From CAWAQA01 sp963784065 (GTDB lineage Bacteria > Acidobacteriota > Vicinamibacteria > Vicinamibacterales > UBA2999): a DNA stretch of 64,000 nucleotides. Positions 54,737 through 63,951 of this stretch are shown one piece after another. Both the position numbers and the translations under genes were made by a program. The stretch is taken from positions 381,383-445,382 of the forward strand of contig CAWAQA010000004.1 of the NCBI GenBank assembly GCA_963784065.1, in the 5' to 3' direction. The notes under the pieces are model-generated. The model did no database searches. It was not told the origin of the DNA and saw nothing but the letters and a program-made list of their open reading frames with translations. Numbering within the stretch: position 1 is the stretch's first letter; each line of letters begins with the position of its first letter.

Positions 54737-55144
54737 CTATGCAGAAAGACGTTGGGCGCCGGAGGGCACATCAAGTGCGGCCAGCAGCGGGTAATCGGGA
54801 CCCTGAGTGGCGAGAGGAGCCTGCGGGCCGTCGGGAAATGCATACCCGCTCGGAGCCGTGCTGACGTGCCGATCGAAGGCCAGCGCACCGCGGTATGACA
54901 CGGCGTCAGGCCGTAGAGCGGCCACCCAGCAGCGCACCACGCGGCTTCTGATCAGCAGGCGGCCCTCGCGTGTGACCACGTGCACGTCGATGTGGGTGCC
55001 GGGGAGGAGCCGCATGTGCCCCTCAACGAGCACGCCGGTGTCGGAGACGTCCAAGACGGACATTTCGCGGCCCGTCCGGAGCCTGACGCGGGAAAGCGGT
55101 TCCTCCCGCAGGGGGACTCGACGTGGCGTTCTCCGGCGTTCCAT
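54737..55144 (-). CDS. PilZ-domain protein
   Basis: About 135 residues. Begins ERRRTPRRVPLREEPLSRVRL; the RR motif (ERRRTPR) and VLDVSDTGVLVEG (the D/NxSxxG of PilZ) are present, so binding of cyclic di-GMP is plausible. HIDVHVVTREGRLLIRSRVVRCW gives the beta barrel. Start at ATG 55144, one base past the stop of the pilin gene upstream (TGAgATG). PilZ proteins often adjust pilus or secretion ATPases; here it sits with FimT-like pilin and ComEA. Confidence 0.78.
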   Translation of the reverse strand: MERRRTPRRVPLREEPLSRVRLRTGREMSVLDVSDTGVLVEGHMRLLPGTHIDVHVVTREGRLLIRSRVVRCWVAALRPDAVSYRGALAFDRHVSTAPSGYAFPDGPQAPLATQGPDYPLLAALDVPSGAQRLSA

Positions 55145-55145
55145 C

Positions 55146-55702
55146 TCAGAATGTCTCGACAAAGGCGCTGGTTACCGTGTCGTACCGCAGTACCCGGGTG
55201 CGCCCGGTGGCGCCAAGCACACGAACGGCGTACTGCGTGCCGTCGCGTCCGCGGACATAGATCGTTCCGGACGTGGCGGTGCCGACCGGAGTGAACGACA
55301 GAATCTCGCTCGGCCCGATGGAAGACGACGTGATGGTTACGCCGGGAAAGAGGTCTGAGAGGCGAACCGGCGAATCGAGTGCGGCATCTTCGCCCGACGC
55401 GATGTCCTTCGACCGCACACCATTCCGGTTGCCATCCACATAGGCGGCAAACGAACTGACGTCGGCGTCTTCCGAGAAACGGAGCGCGACCGTTGCCGAG
55501 CGTGCCACGGCCTGTGAGCGCGCGAGCGCCATGCGAGCGGCGAGGAATCGCGCCGCCGCCCGCGTACGGGAGCGATCGAGCCCGGCCAGCACCTGCGGCA
55601 CCGCCATTGCCGAGAGCACGAGGAACAGGCCCAGGGCAAACAGCAACTCGACCAACGTGAAGCCCGCCGTGCCTGACGGACCGGGCCGGCGCAGCCGCGC
55701 AC
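55146..55702 (-). CDS. FimT/GspH-like minor pilin, start region frameshifted
   Basis: The class III prepilin signal is unmistakable: TAGFTLVELLFALGLFLVLSAMAVPQVLAGL, cleaved after Gly with Glu at +5. Next is the FimT/GspH helix SRTRAAARFLAARMALARSQAVARS and the beta domain VALRFSEDADVSSFAAYVDGNRNG, followed by VTITSSSIGPSEILSFTPVGT and SGTIYVRGRDGTQYAVRVLG. In the signal frame there is no start codon close by; GTG 55702 (RGCAGPVRQ) joins it if one base is removed near 55670. About 185 residues. FimT-type pilins bind DNA in natural transformation in some bacteria; the adjacent ComEA makes that idea reasonable here. Confidence 0.82.
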
Positions 55703-55720
55703 GCCGGCCCGGCGGCGCCG

Positions 55721-56050
55721 CTATTGTTGCGTCGCGCGATCGGCGCGGGGCGGGGTCAGGGTGATCAGCGCCTTGAGGGTCAGGAAGCTCTTCTCGCCGA
55801 CGCCTCGGATGTTCATCAGTTCCTCGATCTTCTTGAACCCGCCACTCTTCTGCCGGTACTCGATGATCCGTTGTGCCGTAGCGGGGCCGATCCCCGGCAA
55901 TGTCTCCAACTGCTCCATCGTTGCGGTGTTGAGGTTGACGGGTGCCGCGGCGGGGGCCGCGACCTTGGTGGGTGAAGCCGGCTCCTGTGCCGCGACCGAG
56001 GCGGCGGCCAGGCCGATCAGCAGCAGACCGGCGGTCATCATGCGCGTCAT
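55721..56050 (-). CDS. comEA: ComEA-like helix-hairpin-helix DNA-binding protein
   Basis: 109 residues, unbroken, with a perfect ribosome site (AGGAGGACACG before ATG). Signal peptide TRMMTAGLLLIGLAAASVAAQ, a short linker, then tandem HhH motifs: PVNLNTATMEQLETLPGIGPATAQRIIEYR and KIEELMNIRGVGEKSFLTLKALI. ComEA pulls transforming DNA through the outer membrane in the periplasm. It sits directly before the low-GC region, and about 100 bases of its 5' part recur at the far edge of that region (60228-60345). Confidence 0.93.
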   Translation of the reverse strand: MTRMMTAGLLLIGLAAASVAAQEPASPTKVAAPAAAPVNLNTATMEQLETLPGIGPATAQRIIEYRQKSGGFKKIEELMNIRGVGEKSFLTLKALITLTPPRADRATQQ

Positions 56051-56257
56051 CGTGTCCTCCTGTCGACATGGATTGAGGCTGTGCACATGTCCCGACGGAC
56101 CCTGGTACGAGAGGGGTGCACCGATATGCCTTGAACCCGCCGGGACGCATCGCGAGAGGGCAAGCCTGCTGCCGGGTCCGCGCCCGCGCATGCGGCGGCG
56201 CAAGATCTTGACGACGAGAGAGTTGTGGGACTGACCGTGCGAGGGCGCCGGCGGCTG

Positions 56258-56341
56258 GTGGCGGGAGTTGACAACCCGGGTTACCAGTACGACGCCGAGG
56301 GCCGCTTTACCGGCGACAACCGTGGTTGCGGCTCACGGTGA
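56258..56341 (+). pseudogene. Possible Rhs/YD-repeat fragment
   Basis: A short open stretch reads VAGVDNPGYQYDAEGRFTGD. The core YQYDAEGRFT fits the Rhs YD-repeat rule (YxYDxxGRxT). It stops after another ten residues and there is no continuation in other frames. Rhs proteins are large secreted toxins or cell-surface proteins. One motif only, so chance cannot be excluded. Confidence 0.3.
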
Positions 56342-58776
56342 TGTCCGAACGATCCGGGAGTGCGCGTCGCGACGCTACTGCAGATGCAGCACGGACAAAT
56401 GCCAGTCTGACAGCGATGGAGACATGGTGGTCGGCCCACTGGGCCTCGACGACGGGGCTGTCACATAAACGACAACGCCAGTTACCGACGGTGGGGGCGG
56501 ACCTCGGACCACGTGAGACTGGACAGAAGCGCTGATAGTAGAGTGTGGTGTGTAGGAGGATGTAGGCTATCAGAGCTTTTCTGTGGTTGCAGCAGGGTGC
56601 TGCATGTTTGAACGCGATGCAATCGTGTGCATCTCGTCCGTTTTCGAAATACTTCCGCTGCGGCGCTCGACCGACGGGCGTGGCGGTCTTCGTTAGCGTA
56701 TATAAACGCTTCGGTTTTTTCCTGATCGAGCACATCGGCCAGGCCACGCTGAGCATCGCTCCCATAGAGATCGAAGCTCGTCGCCGATCTCGAGCGCTGT
56801 GTATAACACTGGCGCGCCTCCGCAAGCGCTGCTGAAAGACGAATTGGCGCTACGACATCTGGCCGAGCTGTATACAACACTGCTATCGCGACGAATATCA
56901 TCAAACGCGAGTTTCTCGCTCGGTCTGCGCTTTCTTGAATGCTTCAAAAAAAGCTTTCAATGTTCTCCGTTATCTCGCACGTCATCGGGGGATACACCAT
57001 GTCGTTCAGCAATCTGGCCTGCACACCCCTTCTGCGAGAAATCGCGACGCTAAAGCTGGAGCATCCCTCTGAGTGCCTCCTCCGCTTTGACGAACTTCCC
57101 GTGGCGCGAGCTACCTGCAAGGTTGTTGCAGCACCGCACCTGCTCCAACTTGTCTCCGCTCAGTGGTTGACCTTTCAGCGCATGAGTTCCGCAGCGTTTG
57201 TATCTGGCATAGTTTCTCGCGCCTGCGTACCGATTTCACCAGCACTTTATGACAGCGCGACGGATAGCGTTGTGCGATCATGACCTCGCCGATGACAGTC
57301 GACTGGGTTGACTCGTAGCTGAAAGAGTGCTCAGCAACAATTATTCATATCGCTGAAGGCACCGTGATTTGACTTAAGCCGCAGATGGATCAGAATGCTC
57401 TTCGCCGGCGGAAAAGCCCTGGGCGGATCTCGAGCGGCGCGCTGAAATGCCAGCATGGCAGACGAATCTGTTCGTCAATAACACGCGCAAACAGAAACCT
57501 CTTCACACAGCGCTGTCCCAGCTCCAAGAGCAAACGTCGCGTGGGATCGTCAATCGGCTCAGGAAAAAGCAGACATGTATGGAGGGACGTCGCCGTGCCA
57601 AGATTGGCACTCCTTCAAGCGTGTGGCCTCAAATTGTTTGTCCGATAACCGCGGTGAGTGCACGCTGTACCAACATCGCCCTGTTAGCGCGTAGTTAGAA
57701 TACGTGCCAGAACGTCCAGCGGTTCGCGCCGCTATTCGATGACTGCTCCGCCGAGGTTATCGCGATCGAGAACATTGGTGACGAACGTCTCATCAGCGGC
57801 TGTAGGCTGTACTGATCTTGCTGGCGTCGCTCACCAACGACAACGTCACTAGCGTGTCAAGTGACTTCGGACCGCGGATTTCGAGAAGCCGGATCTGCTG
57901 AACGGGACGAGGGTTGTTGACGTGGATGTGCAACGCTGACAAGAACGTCACACATCGCAGCTTCAAATCTTTGACAGCGCTTGCAAAGCACGGAATGCAT
58001 ATATGTCTGATGCTCCTCCGCATAGCCAGTGTACGTAAATCGCTGGCGGAAGGTTTATGTCTCTTTTCTCATCCGCAACACGAACTGAGATAGATTAACG
58101 GGTTCCTCCTGACGCTGTGTAAAAGTCTTGACGCTCTTGTTCGTTGCTGTTCAGCGCGAGCGCTGTGTCGGTCGTCTATACCAACGATCGACAACTGATA
58201 TGCTTCGACATATGTCAGTTGCTCGAGGCGTACGACACTGGCACGAACGTGCACGCGATGCCGGCTGTGACAATGGCTTTGTTCGGCGACGACATTCAAC
58301 GCCAAGCATGCTTGATCGCGCTGACTGACAGATCGGCAACGGTTAGTTGTGAAAGATTAACAACGTTTGCGACCTCGCAATTTGTTAGAAATACGGTTGC
58401 GTTATGCGACTGGAATGCAGTCAACGTTGTCGCTGTCGCAAGCTCGTCGGCAGTGCGTACGAACGCATCAACGTCGAACGCGTAAGGCTTGTTCATGACG
58501 CCATCGATAGTCATGCACAGCAGTCATGGGATGCGAAGAGATAAGTCGAACGTGCCCTGATCGCGGGCGATCTAAGTGACTCTCTCGACAAGGCGGTGTT
58601 TCACGCCCCGCCCGCATCGATCACAGACCCAGCTCGATAGTAAGGCGACAATGCGTGCATGCACTTTTCGAGCTGAGAGTGGCGCCGACGAATGTCTCAC
58701 GTCGCGGCAAGTTGATGGCAGCGATTCTGGCGGAGCGCTGTGTCTTTGTGCAGCTGTGATTGCAAGCGCGAAATCT

Positions 58777-59582
58777 TTATTCTCGACCTCGTCGATGTTC
58801 ATTCGCAGCTCTGCTGGTGACGCGCTGATGGAGGATAGCGTGACTCCTGCTCCACCGAAGGGCATTGAGCGTCGTCGTACTGGCACGCTGCTCGGGGGAT
58901 AACAGGCTGCTCGTTCTTCCAAAGAGAGCAAGGATCTTGCGAGCATTGAACAGCGTTTGCATTTGTGTGGGCAATTGTCTGCCGTCACCTCCAGCGACGA
59001 TTACGACCTGTTCGGGGTAGACATCGCGCCGAACGAGCAGATTCGGTTTGTGTTCCTCGGGAATGTTTTCGAGCATCAGACTTACCTTGGCCTGCTCGAA
59101 CGCCTGTTTGACAGAGCGGCCGAAACCGATTGCCCTGTAAAACGCTGCAGCGAACACAATAGCGTCCGGATCGCCGATCGAGTTTTTCACGCCGATCACG
59201 CAGTCGATGACCTTCGCTATCGCATCCGCCTGCTGAGCCGAATAGCACGCGTTGATGGCACGACGAGTCGGATATCTTGCTGGAAGGCCGAGAATAGAGC
59301 CGTTAAGGTCGTGGCGCTGACTCTTTTCAAACTGGCGGGAGTCGTTCATCAAGAGGAGTTCACCGGTCCGGGTTCCGTGGCCGTCGTAAGCCTGGACGAT
59401 CTGTGGCTTAACGGTGTTGAGTTCTTGCAGCAGATCGTCAGGGCGCACTGCCCAACGCGACACTAACTCGAGAGTGTCGCGATATCAGAAGCTCTCAGCC
59501 GCTGCGTTATGGACCGTATTTCTTCCTCGAGCTGCAAGCTGTCGTTTCTTCCGGATTGCTTCCGAGAGAACAGGATCGTCAC
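58777..59582 (-). pseudogene. CHAT-domain (caspase-like) protease, degenerate
   Basis: Reading the minus strand from 59582 and joining frames gives the CHAT fold: TILFSGSNPEET, SLQLEEEIRSITQRLRASD, YRDTLELVSRWAVRPDDLLQ, then KPQIV with a damaged IVHFSGHG-like catalytic histidine site (present as AYDGHG), TGELLLMND, INACYSAQQADAIAKVIDCV with the catalytic cysteine, IGDPDAIVFAAAFYRAIGFG, and LLVRRDVYPEQVVIVAGGDG. CHAT proteases act in bacterial defence and cell death, often cleaving a partner protein. At least five one- or two-base indels are needed within 800 bases (both insertions and deletions), more than in most genes of this window. Upstream has no clear start or ribosome site. Probably decayed, but sequence error may add to it. 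Confidence 0.75.
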
Positions 59583-60201
59583 TTGGAGGGAACAGAGAGG
59601 CTCCGATCGCAGAGTAGAGCAGTGCAACGAAGCTGGAGATATCGTCATGCTAACACGCTGAGGAACTCCTTTTGTAGATTGACGGAGTGTGGCCCGATAT
59701 CAATGAACAGCCATCGCCCCCAGACGTGAAGCGATCGTCCGTCTCCATGTCTGAATGAGTCGCTGACGTTCGTCAGTGACATCACCCCACAGACCGGCGA
59801 CGACGATGTCTCAGTTGGAGCTCGCTAAGGGTGTCGTTGAGATCGCGTGGGTCCGAGCGACCGCGACTGAGGTCCCGTGCACCGTCGTCAGGAGATATTG
59901 GGTCGTCGCCCCAACGTGGATCGTGCACTTGGTATCTCCGTCGATGGCAGCAAATGCGCGCCCAGGCTGCCGTCCAAGAGAGACGCTGACTCGAATTTCC
60001 GGCGAGCCCCCGCAACCATCCCACTCTCTCGCGATAAGCGATATGAGTTTGCGTGACTCGGCGGAAACCGGGACGCGTAAGAATGATGGCCATGGGGTCG
60101 AGACACCCAGTGGAGTGCGCCCTCAGCTGCCGCTAGTAGCCATACGCAGTTTCCAGGGACACCCACCACTGCGCCCACGAGGCCAGAGCGATTAGGATAT
60201 T

Positions 60202-60227
60202 TCCTGAGACTTCTCGAGGTCTCAGGA
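60202..60227. repeat. Nine-base inverted repeat at the island edge
   Basis: TCCTGAGAC (60202-60210) and GTCTCAGGA (60219-60227) form a perfect stem around TTCTCGAG. It ends exactly where the second comEA copy begins, so it may mark a recombination or insertion joint. Confidence 0.6.
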
Positions 60228-60345
60228 GAGGATGCCCGGCAGCGTCTCCAACTGCTCCATCGTGGTGGTGTTGAGGTTGACGGGCGCCGCGGGGAGCCGC
60301 ACTTGGAGGGTGAAGCAGGCTCCGGAGGGCTCCGGCTTTTTCAGA
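60228..60345 (-). pseudogene. Truncated second copy of the comEA 5' region
   Basis: About 95 bases closely match comEA 55896-55994 in the same orientation; the translation reads APVNLNTTTMEQLETLPGI, against APVNLNTATMEQLETLPGI in comEA. It stops after PGILS, before the second half of the first HhH. The signal-peptide side is also lost (a shift at about 60300). It is a remnant, not a working gene. Confidence 0.8.
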
Positions 60346-60401
60346 CCATTCCCAGGGTGAATCTGCGGCACATCGGCCCCCAGGGCCCAGGAGGACGTGC
60401 C

Positions 60402-60645
60402 GTGAAGAAACGGTTCTCGGTCGAGCAGATCGCCGCAGGCCACAGCAAGCAGCCAAGGTGTGCCGGTCGGCGATCCGTGTCGCAGGTCGGGATCTCGGGC
60501 AGGCTCTACCGGTGGAAGAAGGTCCACGGTGGCCTGCAACGGAGTGGAGGCCCGCGAGTTGACGCAGCTCCGGGACGAAGTCACCAGATTGAAGCGCCTG
60601 GTGGCGGACCTGTCACTCGACGAGGTGATGCTGCAGGAACGTTAG
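60402..60645 (+). mobile_element. IS3-family transposase orfA remnant
   Basis: GTG start with a perfect AGGAGG seven bases before. KKRFSVEQIAA, then a damaged helix-turn-helix with VPVGDPCR and VGIS, YRWKKVHGGLQ, and the leucine-zipper end ARELTQLRDEVTRLKRLVADLSLDE in another frame. This is the OrfA pattern of IS3-group elements (KRFSEEQI..., LYRWK.KYGG, L..EN.RLKKL). Two or more indels break it and a stop follows MLQER. No orfB is present; the next gene starts 40 bases later. It points to past insertion at the border of the low-GC island. Confidence 0.75.
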
Positions 60646-60685
60646 GACACACGAGGAAGCATCAAACGCGCGAGGAGCGAACGCC

Positions 60686-61999
60686 ATGACCAGACTGCAA
60701 CACGTAACAGGATGTGCCCTCTGGGTTCTCGTTGGAGCGGCGGCGCCGGCGAACGCCAACGTGGTGGCCGAATGGAACGTTCTGGCCGTGCAGTGTCTTT
60801 ACCTCGGTCTTCCCGGGTACTCCAACGGCCGACCCTATCAGTCCGAGCCGCCCCGGTCCGCCGGGCGCGCTCGATCTGGCGATCGTCAGGTACCCGCGAT
60901 GCACGACGCGGTGCAGGCAATCGAGAAGAAATATGAGCCGTACAAGGCCGACCCGTCGGCCACCGGACGTGAGTCGGTGGCATCGGCCGCCGCGGCCGCG
61001 GCCCATCGGGTGCTCTCCACGATCTGCCCGAACTACAAAGCCTCACTCGACGCTGCCTTCAAGCCTTACCTCGATGGCGGCAACCCCGGATTGGAGGTGG
61101 GATACGCGGCGGGCGACGCGCTCCTCGAAGAGCACCGCCCTCCGTCGATTCCCCCTTACACGCCGGGCACGGATCCGGGCGATTGGCAGCCGACGCCGCC
61201 AGGGAATCTGCCGTTCGCTTTTCTGTTCCTTGCCACCACCAAGCCCTTCACGCTCGACGATCCCTCGCAGTTTCGGGCGGCGCCTCCCCCACCGCTGAAC
61301 AGCCTGGCCTACCTGCAGGACTACAACGAGGTGAAACGGACTGGCGCCATTGAAAGCCACCCCGAGGCCGGTGTCTGCCCTGCGCCGCGACGGACTGATA
61401 TCGCGCGTTTCTGGAACGGAACCTTCTTCCCGCAGTGGAACGAGGCCATCCGGCTCATCGCCCTGGACCACCAGCTCTCGATTGGCGAAACCGCCCGCCT
61501 CCTGGCTCTCGCCAACCTCGCAGTCGCAGATGCCGTCATCACCGTGTGGGACAGCAAGCTGCACTACGAATTCTGGCGTCCCATCACGGCGATCCGCGAA
61601 GGGCACGCCGACACCAACCCAGCCACCGTCGGTGATCCGGCGTGGACGCCGTTCGTTCAGAGCGGCCACTTCCCGGCAGGTTCCCAGACTCCGCCCTACC
61701 CGGATTACACGTCCGGCGCCAACGGCGTGACGGGGGCGTTCACCACCATCCTGCAGCTGTTCTTCAGGACCGACCATTTGGACTTCGAGGTCTATAAGGG
61801 CACCCCGGCCTCCGTGCCCATCTGCACGAACCCACGGATTTACAGCCGAATCTCGGACGCTGCTCGGGAAGTGGTCAACGCCCGGGTCTGGCTGGGCATC
61901 CACTTCCGCTTCGCGGACGAGAAGGCGCGACGGCAGGGACAGCGCGTCGCCTTCTGGACCTTTTCTAGGTACCTGCGGCCACTACGCGACCATCGTTGA
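60686..61999 (+). CDS. Vanadium-haloperoxidase/PAP2-superfamily protein, frameshifted near the start
   Basis: About 435 residues. Signal peptide (RLQHVTGCALWVLVGAAAPANA), then VVAEWNVLAVQC and MHDAVQAIEKKYEPYK of bacterial vanadium haloperoxidase homologues. The anion-binding pockets are in order: FWRPITAIREG (Arg pair), PPYPDYTSGANGVTGAF (the usual PSGH loop), and ARVWLGIHFRFADEKARRQG (the Arg/His pair). The histidine of the SGH motif is Ala here. Frames are disturbed between about 60800 and 60900. Related proteins are phosphatases or peroxidases; the Ala at the His position argues against classic halogenation. It lies right beside the IS3 remnant and reads high-GC again. Confidence 0.8.
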   Translation: MTRLQHVTGCALWVLVGAAAPANANVVAEWNVLAVQCLYLGLPGYSNGRPYQSEPPRSAGRARSGDRQVPAMHDAVQAIEKKYEPYKADPSATGRESVASAAAAAAHRVLSTICPNYKASLDAAFKPYLDGGNPGLEVGYAAGDALLEEHRPPSIPPYTPGTDPGDWQPTPPGNLPFAFLFLATTKPFTLDDPSQFRAAPPPPLNSLAYLQDYNEVKRTGAIESHPEAGVCPAPRRTDIARFWNGTFFPQWNEAIRLIALDHQLSIGETARLLALANLAVADAVITVWDSKLHYEFWRPITAIREGHADTNPATVGDPAWTPFVQSGHFPAGSQTPPYPDYTSGANGVTGAFTTILQLFFRTDHLDFEVYKGTPASVPICTNPRIYSRISDAAREVVNARVWLGIHFRFADEKARRQGQRVAFWTFSRYLRPLRDHR

Positions 62000-62295
62000 T
62001 TCCCATCGAGGAAGCGGCACTCCGGGCGGGTCCGAAGGACCCGCCCTGGTCCCGTAGACTGATGTGTTGTGCTCAGCGCCGCGCTCACAAAAAGGTTGGC
62101 GGGTAGATTGAACGGTAGAGTCAGCGGACCTGTGTCGCTGATCACAGCTGCCTCACCCCGGTGATCTTAAGGCTCCGCTCCCGTACCATCGGCTCATGGT
62201 TGTCGGATTCGGCGGGACCAGCGTCAAGAACCTGCCGGCGCGCCTGCCTGCATTGTGGCACGCGGCCCGCCGGCCTTTTCCCACGGAGGCCACCG

Positions 62296-62548
62296 ATGCC
62301 CGACGACACTGGCGCCCACCATCACCGAGCAGGAACGCAAGATCCTCGAAGAGCGCCAGAGCGCCCTGGCCGCTGCCGCCGAGGCTGTCAAGGACGGCGT
62401 GGTCGACGACAATGCCTGCCTCGCCGCGCTCAAGAGGTCGCGGCGGCGATACGGCCCGCCTCCGCGCGGACGCCGAGGCGGCAGCCCTGACCCGGAACGT
62501 GGTGCGCTCATCACCGACCTCGACGCCATCGCGAGTATACAGCACTGA
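62296..62548 (+). CDS. Small hypothetical protein
   Basis: ATG with GGAGG seven bases before. Joining frames at about 62318 gives MPDDTG then PTITEQERKILEERQSALAA and AAEAVKDGVVDDNACLAALK, an acidic, helical peptide of about 84 residues. Further shifts follow near 62440. I do not recognise it. The 296 bases before (62000-62295) and 265 bases after (62549-62814) hold no convincing gene; a 61-codon frame at 62607-62792 has a purine-rich leader but no coding look. Confidence 0.35.
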
Positions 62549-62814
62549 ACGTCACCCTCATCGGGTTGACCGATGATCTGCCCGCGACTGAGGGACGGGG
62601 GAGCATATGAGCGTGATGCGCGGGAAAATGCTCGATCACCGCTGCCTCTATCGCTTAAACGGAAGGGGGTCCGCGCCCCGGCTGCTTTTCGAGTTCCGGG
62701 GTTCCACCGAGGTTCCGGTAGTAAAGCCGACACCTGCGGCGGGCCGCAACGCCGGTCACAACGAGGACCACCTATTACTGCTCAGAAAATAAGGGAGTGA
62801 GATAGGCTTGCGGC

Positions 62815-63951
62815 GTGATCACCCGTCAGTGGTCGATCGTCCGTGCGGTGGCGGTCGTGCTCGTCGTCGCCGGCGTTTACGGCCTCGTACGCCTCAATCG
62901 CACGGAGCTTGTCGACTTCGCCGTGCCACGCACCGCAGCCGTGCGCTTCCTTGCCCATGAGCCGCTGTACAGGCCGGATGATGGTCATTACCAGTACAAG
63001 TATCTGCCGGCGTTCGCGCAGCTCATGGTGCCTTTCACATGGGTGTCCAAGCCAGTCGGCGAGGTCGTCTGGTTCGCGCTGACGGCCGCCATGGCCGCCG
63101 CGTTCGTGCGGCTGTCGCTCATCGCCTTACCCGATCGGCGGACTGTCGTCGAAGGTGCTCGTCTGGCTCACGGTTCTCCTCACCGGCAGGTTCTTCGTCA
63201 AGGAACTGGCGTTCGGACAATTCAATTTACCAGTCGGGCTGCTGCTGCTTGGCGCGGTGATCGCCGTGCAGCGCGGGCGGGGGCTCACGGGGGGAGCCGC
63301 CATCGCCGCCGGCGTGTTCGTCAAGCGGTATGCCCTCGTGCTGGTGCCGTGGCTGCCCCGGCCCATGGATGGCGGGCGTCGGCCCCGTTCCGCTGGTGAT
63401 GGCGGCCGGCCGCACCCTGCCGGCTGTCTCCTACGGCTGGGATGGCAACGTGTCGTGGCGGCGCGAGGGGTATCGCACGTCACCGACACCACGGGCCCCA
63501 ACCCTCGGTGGCGAGAACATCTCGTTCGCCTCGATGTGGGCGAAGTCGATGGGCCCTGGCCCTCTGGCCGGCGCCCTTCGCGTTCTGTTCGTCGGATCTC
63601 CGCTATGGCGGCCGGCGGCGCTGTCATGTTGTGGCGCAGCGACAAGTGGCCGAGCCGGACTCATGTCGAGGTGGCGTATTTTGCTGCTGATTCGCTTCTG
63701 TCGCCGCAAGGATGGGACTACGTGCTCGTGCTCGAGCTGCCTGGTGTCATCTCCCCGTCGATCGGTGGCGCGAATTGTCGACGGGGTGGCGCACGGTCGC
63801 ATTGACGGGCCTCTTTCTGACGAGCTCCATGATTTTCGACCTCCTGCGGCTGCACGCTCTACATCCGCCTCGTGGAATTGGCCGCGGTCAGCGTTGGTGC
63901 CGTATTGATTGCCGCTGCCTCATCCGATTACGCTGGAAGGCGGTCGAATGA
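62815..63951 (+). CDS. GT87/DUF2029-type membrane mannosyltransferase, heavily frameshifted
   Basis: About 379 residues from a GTG start. The N-terminal part, WSIVRAVAVVLVVAGVYGLV, leads to a periplasmic FAVPRTAAVRFLAHEPLYRPDDGHYQYKYLPAFAQLM, which is the DUF2029 pattern of (D)Y..A...L..G..LY, with KYLP. Later membrane parts: FFVKELAFGQFNLPVGLLLLGAVIAVQRG, AAGVFVKRYALVLVPWL, SPQGWDYVLVLELPGVI, and LTGLFLTSSMIFDL. At least six breaks (about 63145, 63365, 63470, 63560, 63690, 63760, 63850). GT87 enzymes use polyprenyl-phosphate mannose to build cell-envelope glycolipids. The stop overlaps the ATG of the next gene. Confidence 0.75.

Larger units (their letters stand above)
56051..60228. other. 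Lower-GC degenerate island between two comEA copies
   Basis: More than 4 kb without an intact gene. GC is lower than in the flanks (60-base lines at 57301 and 58381 hand-count at 47%; a line at 30001 counts at 70%). All six frames are full of stops, so the only nameable pieces are the Rhs-like motif and the CHAT remnant listed separately. About 300 bases at 59820-60120 stay open on the minus strand (with ISLIAREWDGCGGSPEIRVS) but have no start and match nothing I know. Another open stretch near 57410-57590 on the minus strand (RRLLLELGQRCVKRFL) is also unknown. Codon use differs from neighbouring genes. Signs of transfer: low GC, mobile-element remnant at the right edge, flanking duplication. 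Confidence 0.7.

Noticed and set aside
56939..57283. 114-codon plus-strand frame in the island
   Set aside because: No ribosome site, no recognisable motif, and codon use unlike the rest; kept as part of the degenerate island.
58296..58514. PIN-domain toxin fragment on the minus strand
   Set aside because: The stretch TLTAFQSHNATVFLTNCE recalls the end of PIN domains, but no acidic active-site residues precede it and frames around it are closed.
62607..62792. 61-codon frame between the small hypothetical and the GT87 gene
   Set aside because: A purine-rich leader precedes the ATG, but composition and length do not support coding.
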